Of a stretch of DNA of 64,000 nt, positions 50,501 through 57,571 are shown in pieces. The first letter of the stretch is position 1. The number at the start of each line of letters is the position of its first letter. The notes under the pieces are model-generated. The model was given only the letters and a program-made list of their open reading frames with translations. It searched no databases and was not told the DNA's origin. Source of the stretch: Saturnia japonica (Eukaryota > Arthropoda > Insecta > Lepidoptera > Saturniidae); NCBI GenBank assembly GCA_033032175.1, contig CM065311.1:7991190-8055189 (forward strand), written 5' to 3'. Made by a program: the position numbers and the translations under genes.

Positions 50501-53500
50501 GCTTCGTCCAGCATTCCTCTGCCCTACAGAGGAAGCAACGGACGTTGTGCGGGCGGACTCGGCGTGCACTAACCCTGCCGTCGAGAAGGTAGGTAGGGCA
50601 TCTTGTCCTACCTGCCAACGTCGTGCTCGTAATCCCATCGGAGTGTCGTGGTCATGTCTCGCGGCTTCGCATGGGACCGAGGGTCTTGGCTTAACCGCCC
50701 GGACCGCGAGGAAGAAAACCTCTATAAAAAATTACCCCAATTCTAAGCGGCGGCGCACCGCGAGAGGATGCATGGCTGATGGGTTGATCAGTTGTTAGTG
50801 CGACCCCCGTCAGAGAACCAGCCGACTCTCTGACGGGTTACGCTAGGCTTACCCAGGTACAGGGGGCACTGCCTGGGTTGACCTTTTTTTTCCCCCATAC
50901 TCGTGGGAATAAAAATGAACTTTCAAAACCAAAAAATTTTAAATGTTAGATTAAGTAGGTTAGGTGGGATTGATAGCGAAGAGGGAAGTGGGGGGGGGGG
51001 GGGGGGGTACGAAGCGGGCTGGGGAGCCGCTTGACGCAGGACTGAGTTCAGTTGTGGCCGCGAAGGTAACGACGGCTCAGAGGGGGGCGCTTCGCGGATC
51101 GGGCCGCTCTCGGAGCGTTGGACGCCCAGCGAGGGGAGGAGGAACGACTTCGATCCAACCCTTCTTAAAGGAGGCAGCTTCCAAGGCAGTCCCGGCAGAG
51201 GACGAGGTGGTAGTCGTCGGGGGCGTTGGCGATGCGGGGTGGGCTGCGGAAGTACAGGATGCGGAGACGCTGAGGGCCCGCACAGAAAGCGGAGTGGCCA
51301 CTATTCTGGAAGTTTGCCGTATCTCAGGAAACCTAAAAGGGAGGTGGTGGAGGTGCTCCTGGAGCGTACAGCCAACGAGGAGACGGCCCGCCTCGGCAGG
51401 GAAACGAGGGTTCTCCGCCGGCAGGTCGAGGACCTCAAGAAGGAGGTGTTGGCTTGGCGGCGGGAGGCTAGTGCACGGCAGGTGATGCCGCCTCCTCCTC
51501 CTCCTCCTCCTCTACAGCCAGTGCGGGTTGAGGTGCCTCCCCAGGCCTGGGAGAAGGCCTTGGCGGATGCAGTGAGTGGGTTGGAGCGGTCCATTCGCTC
51601 CACTGTCGGAGAGGTTATTAGCGCCCGATTCGACAGTTTGGAAGTGGATGGTCGGCTCCTTCCGAAAAAGGTACTACGCCCACCATTAGCGGGCGACAAA
51701 AGTCCCGCTGCAGCCAAAAGGCCTATCGCTGGACCCATGCCCGCCAGAGCCAAAAGGCCCCGGTCGATGTCCCGGGCAAGGTCCAAGGGGGTGGCTGCGT
51801 CCGCTCCTACTCCATCTAATGTGGAGTGGCCTGCCCTCCCGGGGCCCCCCGTTTCTGGGGCGCCTTCTGAGGCTTGGACCACCGTGGTCCGGCGGCCAAA
51901 AAAGGCTAAAGCCCCAGCTGCACCGGCAGCTGCTCCCGCGCCTAAAAAGAAGGCCGGTAACAAGGGGACCCAGGCGAAGATGCCCGTTGTGCCGCGCTCT
52001 GCTGCAGTTGTCATCACGTTGCAGCATGAGGCGGTGGCCAGAGGAGTGACGTACTCGGCTGCGGTCCTCAAGGCGCGGGAAGTAGTAAAGCTGGCTGAGT
52101 TGGGGATCGATGACCCGAAGCTCCGCACGACGGCCACAGGAGCCAAAATCATCGAGATTAAAGGCTCCGATGGTGAGAAGAAGGCGGCTGGCTTGGCTTC
52201 ACAGCTGCAAGCCGCACTCGCGGGGGTAGCTGACATTACCAGGCCGGTCAAACGTGCGGAGGTTCGGGTCGTCGGAATTGATGACTCCGTCGATAAGACG
52301 GAGCTCAGAACGGCAATAGCCACTGCAGCCGGATGTGAGCCAGACCAGATTAGGATTGGCTCCATCCGACATGACTGGGGGGGGGGGAGTGGCATTCGTG
52401 TCGCTCCCAGTGGTGGGGGCAAAGAAGTTGGCTGATGCAGGGCGTCTCCTGGTCGGCTGGAGTGTGGCCCGTATACGGCCACTGGCAGAGAAGCCCATGC
52501 GCTGCTTCAAGTGCATGGGCTTGGGCCACACTCGCACAACGTGTGAGACGCTGGCCGACTGGGGTGCCCTGTGTTTCAGGTGTGGGGACTCCGGCCACAC
52601 GGCGGTGAGCTGTGCAGCTGGTAAGCTGCACTGCGCGGCATGCGCCGCCGCCGGCAAGCCGGCGGAGCATTACATGGGGGGGGGCGAGCTGCAAGCCCTC
52701 CTCCACCAAGAGGAGGCCCCCTGGGGCACGTTTTGCAGGACCAGGATCGGGGGTGATTAGTATGGCTCAATAATGCAGCACGGCCATACTAATTACCTCC
52801 AAGGGAACTTGAACCACTCCGCCACTGCACAAGACTTATTTGTGCAATCGGTGGCGGAGTGGAACATTAGTGTTGCGGTGGCTGCGGAGCCGTATTGTGT
52901 CCCTGCTCAACCTTACTGGGCAGGTGACCTTGACGGCTCCGTAGCCATTCATAGTACGGGGTCATCCCTCTCCATTAAGGAGATGGGGTCAGGGTTCGTG
53001 GCGGCCGCCTGGGGAGGTTACGGTATTGTGGGGGTTTATTTCTCCCCAAACCGGCCCTTGAGGGAGTTCGAGGCGTTTCTCGACTCCCTGGGGCCGGCGA
53101 TTAGGCGGCTGTCACCGCTCCCCATTGTCCTGCTTGGCGATCTTAACGCCAAGTCGCGGACATGGGGATCGGTGGCCACGGACCCCCGGGGGGAGCTAGT
53201 GGAGGAGTGGACAGTTCAAGTTGGACTGTCCCTCCTCAATAGAGGGTCCGGCCACACGTGCGTGCGGCATAACGGGGTGTCCGTGGTGGACGTCTCCTTT
53301 GCCACGCCGTCTGTCGCGCGCCGTGTGGAGGATTGGAGGGTGCTGGAGGAGGTGGAGACCTTTTCCGATCACCGCTATATTCGGTTCGAGGTCTCCACCT
53401 CCCCAGGGGAGCTGGTGCACCGTCCCCGTGGGGGGACGGTGTTCCCCAGATGGGTTCTTGGCCGCCTCGACCGAGAGCTGGCGGAAGAGGCGGCCATTGT

Positions 53501-56500
53501 CCAGAGCTGGCGAGGGCCAGCTCCAGCAGCTGAAGATATCGACGCGGTCGCAGACCGCTTCCGTAGGGCCCTTACGGCGGTTTGCGACGCGTCGATGCCG
53601 CGGGGCAACAACCGTCCGCAAAACAGGCGGGCGGTGTATTGGTGGTCCCCAGAGATTGCCGATCTCCGGGTGGCCTGCTCCGCGGCGAGGCGGCAGCTGC
53701 AACGCTGCCGCCGGCGGCGAATTCGGCAGATTGGGGAGGAGGCCCGGTTTCTTGCTGCCTACAGGGAATGCCGTAATTCCCTGCAGGCGGCCATAGGCCG
53801 GGCCAAGGACGAGAGATGGGAGGAGCTTCTTGGGACCCTGGATCGGGATCCATGGGGGCGCCCTTACCGGATGGTAAGGAAAAAGTTCCGGGGGCAGGCG
53901 CCCCCTTTAACGGAAACAATGGATCCGGGGGTCCTAACGAGGGTCGTGGCCACACTGTTGCCCGACCCTCCGGTGCTTCTCCCACCTCTCATGATTAATG
54001 GGGGCCTCACTGTGGAGGAGCTAGCACCGCCCCATACTGTCACCGATGATGAGATGGGGCGGGTGGTGCAGCGCCTCCGCAAGAAGCGGAGGGCACCTGG
54101 CCCGGACGGAGTTCCGGGCCGGGTGTTAGGTGTGGCGCTGAACCACATGGGGGTAGAGCTTCGGGAGCTGTTCAACCGATGTTTGTCGGCTGGACGGTTC
54201 CCGAAGCTCTGGAAGATGGGGCGACTCTGCCTTCTGGGGAAGGAGGGTCGCCCCCCGGACTGCCCGTCCTCGTACCGGCCCCTGGTGCTGCTGGACGACA
54301 CAGGGAAGATGCTGGAGCGTATTCTGGCATCTCGTGTCGTCCAGCACATGGCGGAAGTTGGGCCGGTACTTTCGGACCGGCAGTTCGGATTCCGGAGAGG
54401 GCGTTCGACGCTGGACGCCCTCTCCACCCTGAAGGCGTGGTCTGCGGAGGCGACTGCGGGGGGAGGCAGGTTGTTGGCGGTGTCGATAGACATCGCCAAC
54501 GCCTTCAACAGTCTGCCGCATGGTGTTATACGGGAGGCGCTCCGGTTTTTCGGAGTGCCCTCGTACCTGCGGCGGCTGTTGGGGGACTACCTCCAGGGGA
54601 GGGAGGTCGCCTTCGTAGACGGGAGGGGCAGTGTGGTTCGGCGGCACGTGGGGTGCGGTGTTCCACAGGGGTCGGTGTTGGGGCCGCTCCTGTGGAACAT
54701 GGGCTACGACTGGGTGCTCCGCGTAGCGCTCCCTTCGGGGATTCGCGTGCTATGCTACGCGGACGACACCCTATTCGTGGCCCAGGGGGGGACATTTGAA
54801 GAGGTGGCGCGCCTGGCCACAGAGGGCACTGCCCTCGTGGTCGGGCGCATAAAGGCGTTGGGCCTCAGGTTGGCGGCCGAGAAGACCGAGGCCATACTCT
54901 TTCATGGGCCTCGGTGTGGGCCGCCTCCTGAGGCCCACATTAATGTGGAGGGGGTGAGGGTCTGGGTTGGGGCCCAGATGAAATATCTGGGCCTCATCCT
55001 GGACGGACGGTGGCGGTTCGAGTTCCACTTTAAGGGACTCGAACCGCGGATAGTGGGAGCGGCGGCGGCTCTCGGCCGGCTTCTTCCGAACTCGGGGGGG
55101 CCGGGCGCGAGCTGTCGCCGCTTGTTTGCCGGAGTGGTGAGGAGCATGGCCGTCTACGGGGCACCGATCTGGTCGGATGCCCTTAGCGCCACGAACAGAC
55201 GCGTGTTGCGTGCTACGCAGCGTGTCGTGGCGCTGAGGGTCATCCGCGGGTACCGATCGGTGTCCGCGGGGGCGGCCATGGTCCTTGCCGGCTCCCCGCC
55301 GTGGGAGCTGGAGGCGGAGGTGCTCGCTGCCGTGTATGAATTCACGGCGGCGAGAAGAGAGTTAGGGGAGCCTCCAGCTCCCACGGAGGTGGATAGGGTC
55401 CGGCGTGAGGCCCGGGGGATTGTTCTAAGGAAGTGGGAGGAGGACCTGGCGGACGCGCGCTATGGACGGTATACCATAGACGCCGTCCGCCCGGTCCTCC
55501 GGGAGTGGTGCGCCAGGGAGCGGGGCTCCCTGACGTTTAGACTTGTGCAGGTACTGTCCGGACATGGATGCTTCGGATGGTACCTGCACAAGATAGCCAG
55601 GAGGGAGCCCTCGCCTGTGTGCCATGAGTGCGGGGCTGCAGAGGATACGGCGCAGCACACTCTTGGTGAGTGTGCTGCGTGGGAGGAGCAGCGCCGCACT
55701 CTGGCCGCAGTCGTTGGAGAGGACCTCTCGCTGCCGAGTGTGGTGAGAGCCATGCTCGACAGCGAGAGGGCATGGACGGCAATGGCCTCCTTCTGCGAGG
55801 TCGTCATATCGCAGAAGGAGGCCGCGGAGAGGGTTCGTGAAGAGGATCCCCTGAGCGGCCCTCTCCGACAAAGAAGAACGGGTGGCAGGAGGAGGCGATT
55901 CATTCGCCAACTCCCGCCACCCTAGCCGAGCCAGAGGAGACGGGTCGGGGGGCCCGTCTTCTCATTGCACAGGCTCGGCGGACGGAGGAGACGGCTAGGG
56001 TGTACTGAGCCGTCTCCTATTAGGCCGGGGCCCGGTTCAGCTGGGCCGGCCGCCGGGGCGGCGCGGCTGTATGCCAGCGCAGTGCCCGCGTCGCCCTACT
56101 ATGGCGGCGGATGGTACACCGTGGAGTTTTAGTGAGTAGGAGTCTCACATAACCACTCGTCCCCCCGGGCGGGTGAGTACCCATGATGGGTTTCTCCACG
56201 TATAGGCGTCGTGGACATAAGTAGGTTATACTTATTTATTGAAATTTGGCGATCACAACATAACATGTTTATGTTTAACTCTTTGTTATGTACCTACCTA
56301 GTCTCGTATGTGGAACGTACTATTGATACTATACTGCTTACTTGTTTACTTTTGTGTATTCAAAACCCCACTATACACTCCCCCAATTATAGGGGAATTA
56401 TAGGTACTACAGATCTTTTAAATTTTTAATATCAATAAAAAGCAGGACTTTAATGAGTAAGGACAACGAAATTGAGTTCTTGTTTTAGGAAAATTGCACA

Positions 56501-57570
56501 CTGTTAACGGAGATTAACAATCTACGATCCGAGTTGAAAACCACTCGCACGCGTTGTTTTCAAATGGAGTCTATATTGGGCTTGTCTGCGCGGTACGTAC
56601 CGCCGGCTACGGCCCGTGCAAAGCTAAAGTACGTGACGGAGGATCGAGTGAAACTTGACGAGAAGTTTAAGCAGAACATGGAGGTAAAGTTTAAGTAGGC
56701 GATATTCTAAATAGATTTTGTTTTTATAACTTGGTAGACTAAGCTTTTTTAAATGCGTATTATAAGGTGAGGAATGTCTTTCATTCTCGTATGAAACGCC
56801 CGATGCTGCAATGAAACTTGTTCGAAACCATCGAACCATAAGAAAGTACCGGTTGAAAATTAGTTTGTACAAAGCATCTGTGGCCATTTCATGTAAATTA
56901 ATAAAATCGACAAAGCTAGCCTATTTTAGATTTTGTTTAAACTTTGTGAGAATGTTCTTTAGGAATTCAAATAGGAAAACTTATGGGTGATATTTTTGCA
57001 TGCTTGACCAGGTAAAATACCTCCATCCTACAGAAGCGAAATAAATTCGTATTGTTCTTGCGGTTTGTTAAGGTTTTCAGAGTTCGTTGAAAAAGGGGAG
57101 TTTAAGGTTGGCAATGGGCCATTAATATGTCTGGCACCTAGCTATTACAATCGCTCAATACGTTACCTACCGTAACCGCTTTAACCATCACACGTGCTGT
57201 AATCTTGTTTGCCACCTTACTTAAATAAGAAAAAGGTATTGCTTTAAAGGCATTATATAAACTACATACTTACCTTCGTTAAAATAAATTGATAAATAGG
57301 TGTGACATGAAGACTTGTTTTGTTCTTTAAAAACTTTTTGGTAATTTAGCTGCAGAATTAGAAATATTGTGGTGAATTATGATAATTACAGGCGATCAGA
57401 ATCGCTAGTCGAGTTGTTATTCAATTTTTATTGTTATACAGGAAAGAGAAGATGTAATTTTAGCTCTGAAGTTAGACAATGAACGTTTGTTAGGAAAAGT
57501 TCGTTGCATCGACGAACCCGAGAAACCAGATGAACTGAATGCATCATCGGTGAATAAAGATGTTGAATAA
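32514..57570 (+). CDS. CFAP57: Cilia- and flagella-associated protein 57 (WDR65), 22 coding exons
   Basis: An axonemal WD40 and coiled-coil protein that in other animals and algae helps build inner dynein arm and regulatory structures of motile cilia. Coding exons: 32514-32578, 33230-33379, 34096-34375, 35786-35902, 37031-37188, 38531-38643, 39113-39218, 40300-40441, 40797-41001, 41251-41468, 41792-41940, 42229-42643, 43279-43419, 45738-45878, 47319-47462, 47545-47776, 47852-48045, 48287-48383 or 48504-48600, 48911-49080, 49932-50111, 56489-56683, 57442-57570. All introns are GT-AG and every phase matches. The sum is 3741 nt, about 1246 residues, nearly the human length. Residues about 20-690 are WD40-like; about 700-1210 are coiled coil. 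AATAAA overlaps the stop. Insects use cilia only in sperm and mechanosensory neurons. Confidence 0.95.
32852..33065 (-). repeat. Dispersed repeat family A, copy 4, in CFAP57 intron 1
   Basis: Inverted family A (GAGATTACTCTCTACTTAT, CCTTGTGTTGTGTTCCTGC, CTTGTTTGACACCTTTG). It fills about a third of intron 1. Confidence 0.65.
33230..33379 (+). CDS. CFAP57: CFAP57 exon 2 (residues 22-72)
   Basis: Acceptor TTTATACAG, donor AACAG|GTATTT. Encodes [17 protein letters not shown], the first beta-propeller strands. Confidence 0.92.
34096..34375 (+). CDS. CFAP57: CFAP57 exon 3 (residues 72-165)
   Basis: Acceptor ATTTCAG, donor AAAGC|GTAAGA, ends in phase 0. Encodes a WD40 blade with [13 protein letters not shown] and YYYNWDKGK. 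Confidence 0.93.
34805..34945 (-). repeat. Dispersed repeat family F, copy 2, in CFAP57 intron 3
   Basis: The inverted relative of 10985-11150 (CCCTGGTGTATCTTCGAAG, AAATGGAACTAGC). Confidence 0.5.
35455..35542. repeat. Small inverted-repeat element in CFAP57 intron 3
   Basis: Perfect 15-bp inverted arms (GCTGCCTGTCCACTG at 35455-35469 and its complement at 35528-35542) enclose 58 bp. MITE-like. No clear target duplication. Confidence 0.55.
35786..35902 (+). CDS. CFAP57: CFAP57 exon 4 (residues 166-204)
   Basis: Acceptor CTCATCAG, donor GAAAAC|GTGAGT, phase 0 on both sides. Encodes [17 protein letters not shown] and a WRQWGW motif. Confidence 0.92.
36471..36762 (-). repeat. Dispersed repeat family A, copy 5, in CFAP57 intron 4
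   Basis: A long inverted copy that includes TTTCTCTACTTGGGACGG, TAACCTTGTGTTGTG and GGCTACGGTAACCGCTTACC. The open frames across it are spurious. Confidence 0.7.
37031..37188 (+). CDS. CFAP57: CFAP57 exon 5 (residues 205-257)
   Basis: Acceptor ATGGTCAG, donor CCTGA|GTGAGT, ends in phase 2. Encodes [20 protein letters not shown], a strongly conserved CFAP57 blade. Confidence 0.94.
38531..38643 (+). CDS. CFAP57: CFAP57 exon 6 (residues 257-295)
   Basis: Acceptor GAAATGCAG, donor CCAAAG|GTTATA. A polar linker ([13 protein letters not shown]) and then [12 protein letters not shown]. Confidence 0.88.
39113..39218 (+). CDS. CFAP57: CFAP57 exon 7 (residues 295-330)
   Basis: Acceptor GTTTATAG, donor TACAA|GTAAGT. 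Encodes [16 protein letters not shown]. Confidence 0.92.
39290..39840 (+). repeat. Dispersed repeat family C/D, copy 2, in CFAP57 intron 7
   Basis: An older long copy. From 39480 onward it aligns in order with 44690-45062 (GGGCAAAATTTATCTTCA, GATTGTGGCATATGTATAAG, ACGCTAATGCACGCGGA). Confidence 0.6.
40300..40441 (+). CDS. CFAP57: CFAP57 exon 8 (residues 330-377)
   Basis: Acceptor TTTATACAG, donor TTACAG|GTATAT, ends in phase 0. Encodes [17 protein letters not shown]. Confidence 0.93.
40797..41001 (+). CDS. CFAP57: CFAP57 exon 9 (residues 378-446)
   Basis: Acceptor CCTTCTAG, donor CAACAG|GTATCT. Contains a canonical WD repeat end ([11 protein letters not shown]) and the start of the next (CVSLHPTG). 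Confidence 0.94.
41251..41468 (+). CDS. CFAP57: CFAP57 exon 10 (residues 446-518)
   Basis: Acceptor TAATTGCAG, donor GGAACG|GTAAGG. Encodes [18 protein letters not shown] and [15 protein letters not shown], typical of CFAP57. Confidence 0.95.
41792..41940 (+). CDS. CFAP57: CFAP57 exon 11 (residues 519-568)
   Basis: Acceptor TGTTTTAG, donor AACAG|GTGAAT. Encodes [17 protein letters not shown] and a GAVYEWS WD-type end. Confidence 0.94.
42229..42643 (+). CDS. CFAP57: CFAP57 exon 12 (residues 568-706)
   Basis: The largest exon (415 bp). Acceptor AACTTTTAG, donor CATTCAT|GTTAGT, ends in phase 0. It ends the propeller ([11 protein letters not shown]) and begins the helical part ([14 protein letters not shown]). 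Confidence 0.93.
43279..43419 (+). CDS. CFAP57: CFAP57 exon 13 (residues 707-753)
   Basis: Acceptor TTATTTAG, donor AACGAA|GTAAGT, 47 codons, phase 0 on both sides. Coiled coil ([17 protein letters not shown]). Confidence 0.92.
44300..44530 (-). repeat. Dispersed repeat family B, copy 3, in CFAP57 intron 13
   Basis: An inverted relative of 2685-2905 and 12160-12376 (AGTAGCCTAAATTACTCC, AACCGTTTCGGAGATTACCC). Confidence 0.6.
44550..45062 (+). repeat. Dispersed repeat family C/D, copy 3, in CFAP57 intron 13
   Basis: The head (TTGTGCTCCACGGTTTCAC, ACACCGCGCCGCCAACGC) is close to 3018-3174. The body aligns with 39480-39840. Confidence 0.65.
45738..45878 (+). CDS. CFAP57: CFAP57 exon 14 (residues 754-800)
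   Basis: Acceptor TTTCGCAG, donor TATCAG|GTGAGC, 47 codons, phase 0 on both sides. Coiled coil ([18 protein letters not shown]). Confidence 0.92.
46341..46545 (+). repeat. Dispersed repeat family A, copy 6, in CFAP57 intron 14
   Basis: Forward copy: GTTGGCAAACAAACATACGG, ACAAAACAAAGTTATTTG, GTAGAGAGAAATCTCC. Confidence 0.68.
47319..47462 (+). CDS. CFAP57: CFAP57 exon 15 (residues 801-848)
   Basis: Acceptor AATTACCAG, donor CAAGAG|GTATAA, 48 codons, phase 0 on both sides. Coiled coil ending [14 protein letters not shown]. Confidence 0.93.
47545..47776 (+). CDS. CFAP57: CFAP57 exon 16 (residues 849-926)
   Basis: Acceptor TTTTTAAAG, donor TAAAAG|GTAAAA. Contains [19 protein letters not shown] and the highly conserved [12 protein letters not shown]. 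Confidence 0.95.
47852..48045 (+). CDS. CFAP57: CFAP57 exon 17 (residues 926-990)
   Basis: Acceptor ACATTTCAG, donor AATCAG|GTATGT, ends in phase 0. Contains [20 protein letters not shown], the CFAP57 coiled-coil signature. Confidence 0.95.
48287..48383 (+). CDS. CFAP57: CFAP57 exon 18a (first of a tandem alternative pair)
   Basis: 97 bp, acceptor TTACCTAG, donor ACTAG|GTATAC. It enters in phase 0 and leaves in phase 1, exactly as 18b does. Encodes [20 protein letters not shown] plus 12 more residues, equivalent to the single IEPRENEI-type segment of vertebrate CFAP57. Either 18a or 18b joins correctly to exon 19. Confidence 0.9.
48504..48600 (+). CDS. CFAP57: CFAP57 exon 18b (second of a tandem alternative pair)
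   Basis: 97 bp, acceptor TTTTTCAACAG, donor CGCG|GTATAT, phase 0 in and phase 1 out. Encodes [20 protein letters not shown] plus 12 more residues, aligning without gaps to 18a with 10 of 32 identities. There is no internal stop. If spliced after 18a, the junction reads GAT TGA, an immediate stop. Confidence 0.85.
48911..49080 (+). CDS. CFAP57: CFAP57 exon 19 (residues 1023-1079)
   Basis: Acceptor AATTTTAG, donor GTTAAA|GTAAGT. Coiled coil with [17 protein letters not shown] and KIDLHNM. Confidence 0.93.
49932..50111 (+). CDS. CFAP57: CFAP57 exon 20 (residues 1080-1139)
   Basis: Acceptor TTTTTTTAG, donor ATGGAC|GTAAGA, 60 codons, phase 0 on both sides. Contains [13 protein letters not shown] and [19 protein letters not shown]. 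Confidence 0.95.
50915..52773 (+). CDS. R1-type ORF1 (gag-like) with frame breaks at G runs
   Basis: ORF1 encodes a nucleic-acid-binding, particle-forming protein. A plausible start is ATG 50915. Segments in order: an N-terminus rich in acidic residues, a linker, a helical region ([20 protein letters not shown]), a P8 run, an alanine-rich basic region, then knuckles [14 protein letters not shown] and [14 protein letters not shown] and a third CAACAAAGK...H motif. The frame changes at the G18 run (50990-51007), GGG at 51339-51341, G11 (52377-52387) and G9 (52676-52684). The last segment ends TAA at 52771-52773, overlapping the ORF2 ATG. As read, it cannot make a single protein. Confidence 0.8.
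52771..52775 (+). promoter_or_regulatory. TAATG overlap of ORF1 stop and ORF2 start
   Basis: The TAA of ORF1 and the ATG of ORF2 share an A. In R1-clade elements such as SART1, a UAAUG junction supports reinitiation on ORF2 after ORF1 termination; here that is inferred from position only. Confidence 0.7.
52773..55925 (+). CDS. R1-type ORF2: apurinic-like endonuclease and reverse transcriptase
   Basis: A 1050-codon uninterrupted frame, the usual R1 ORF2 size. The N-terminus is an APE-type endonuclease ([11 protein letters not shown] near residue 12; [26 protein letters not shown]). The RT follows with [62 protein letters not shown] and the catalytic [10 protein letters not shown]. The C-terminus has a [18 protein letters not shown] zinc-binding motif. 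It would nick the target and prime cDNA on it. No RNase H domain is seen. All catalytic residues I can check are present, so the copy may be young. Confidence 0.95.
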   Translation: MQHGHTNYLQGNLNHSATAQDLFVQSVAEWNISVAVAAEPYCVPAQPYWAGDLDGSVAIHSTGSSLSIKEMGSGFVAAAWGGYGIVGVYFSPNRPLREFEAFLDSLGPAIRRLSPLPIVLLGDLNAKSRTWGSVATDPRGELVEEWTVQVGLSLLNRGSGHTCVRHNGVSVVDVSFATPSVARRVEDWRVLEEVETFSDHRYIRFEVSTSPGELVHRPRGGTVFPRWVLGRLDRELAEEAAIVQSWRGPAPAAEDIDAVADRFRRALTAVCDASMPRGNNRPQNRRAVYWWSPEIADLRVACSAARRQLQRCRRRRIRQIGEEARFLAAYRECRNSLQAAIGRAKDERWEELLGTLDRDPWGRPYRMVRKKFRGQAPPLTETMDPGVLTRVVATLLPDPPVLLPPLMINGGLTVEELAPPHTVTDDEMGRVVQRLRKKRRAPGPDGVPGRVLGVALNHMGVELRELFNRCLSAGRFPKLWKMGRLCLLGKEGRPPDCPSSYRPLVLLDDTGKMLERILASRVVQHMAEVGPVLSDRQFGFRRGRSTLDALSTLKAWSAEATAGGGRLLAVSIDIANAFNSLPHGVIREALRFFGVPSYLRRLLGDYLQGREVAFVDGRGSVVRRHVGCGVPQGSVLGPLLWNMGYDWVLRVALPSGIRVLCYADDTLFVAQGGTFEEVARLATEGTALVVGRIKALGLRLAAEKTEAILFHGPRCGPPPEAHINVEGVRVWVGAQMKYLGLILDGRWRFEFHFKGLEPRIVGAAAALGRLLPNSGGPGASCRRLFAGVVRSMAVYGAPIWSDALSATNRRVLRATQRVVALRVIRGYRSVSAGAAMVLAGSPPWELEAEVLAAVYEFTAARRELGEPPAPTEVDRVRREARGIVLRKWEEDLADARYGRYTIDAVRPVLREWCARERGSLTFRLVQVLSGHGCFGWYLHKIARREPSPVCHECGAAEDTAQHTLGECAAWEEQRRTLAAVVGEDLSLPSVVRAMLDSERAWTAMASFCEVVISQKEAAERVREEDPLSGPLRQRRTGGRRRRFIRQLPPP
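55926..56215 (+). other. R1-type element 3' UTR
   Basis: GC-rich, with inverted GAGACGG and CCGTCTC blocks that can fold. It ends near GTCGTGGACATAAG without a poly(A) run. Confidence 0.6.
56489..56683 (+). CDS. CFAP57: CFAP57 exon 21 (residues 1140-1204)
   Basis: Acceptor TTGTTTTAG, donor ATGGAG|GTAAAG, 65 codons. Encodes [20 protein letters not shown], matching the conserved C-terminal helix. Confidence 0.95.
56990..57232 (-). repeat. Dispersed repeat family A, copy 7, in CFAP57 intron 21
   Basis: An inverted copy (CAGGTAAAATACCTCCATCC, GTTTAAGGTTGGCAATG, CTTGTTTGCCACCTTA). Confidence 0.65.
57442..57570 (+). CDS. CFAP57: CFAP57 exon 22 (residues 1205-1246 and stop)
   Basis: Acceptor TTATACAG. 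It encodes [20 protein letters not shown] and a short acidic tail ending DVE*. AATAAA at 57566-57571 overlaps the stop, and a further AATAAA lies near 57803. Confidence 0.93.
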   Translation, partial: EREDVILALKLDNERLLGKVRCIDEPEKPDELNASSVNKDVE

Positions 57571-57571
57571 A

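Larger units (their letters stand above)
50412..56215 (+). mobile_element. R1-clade non-LTR retrotransposon in CFAP57 intron 20
   Basis: GC content rises abruptly near 50412 and falls again near 56215, framing a 5.8-kb element in the same orientation as CFAP57. It has a 5' UTR of about 500 bp, an ORF1 with gag-like coiled coil and CCHC knuckles, an intact ORF2 (endonuclease plus RT), and a 3' UTR of about 290 bp without a poly(A) tail. The order, the TAATG junction and the RT motifs fit the R1 clade. Most classical R1 elements sit in 28S rDNA or other fixed targets; this one is in a single-copy intron. TAGGT on both sides (about 50399 and 56222) could be a target duplication, but the ends are not certain. 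Confidence 0.93.

Noticed and set aside
51301..52482. A 393-codon frame on the minus strand
   Set aside because: It is the antisense shadow of the GC-rich R1 ORF1. Low stop density comes from base composition, and the peptide has no domain.
53196..55910. Many long antisense and alternate-frame ORFs across ORF2
   Set aside because: All overlap the intact ORF2 with its RT motifs; GC-rich DNA has few stops in every frame.
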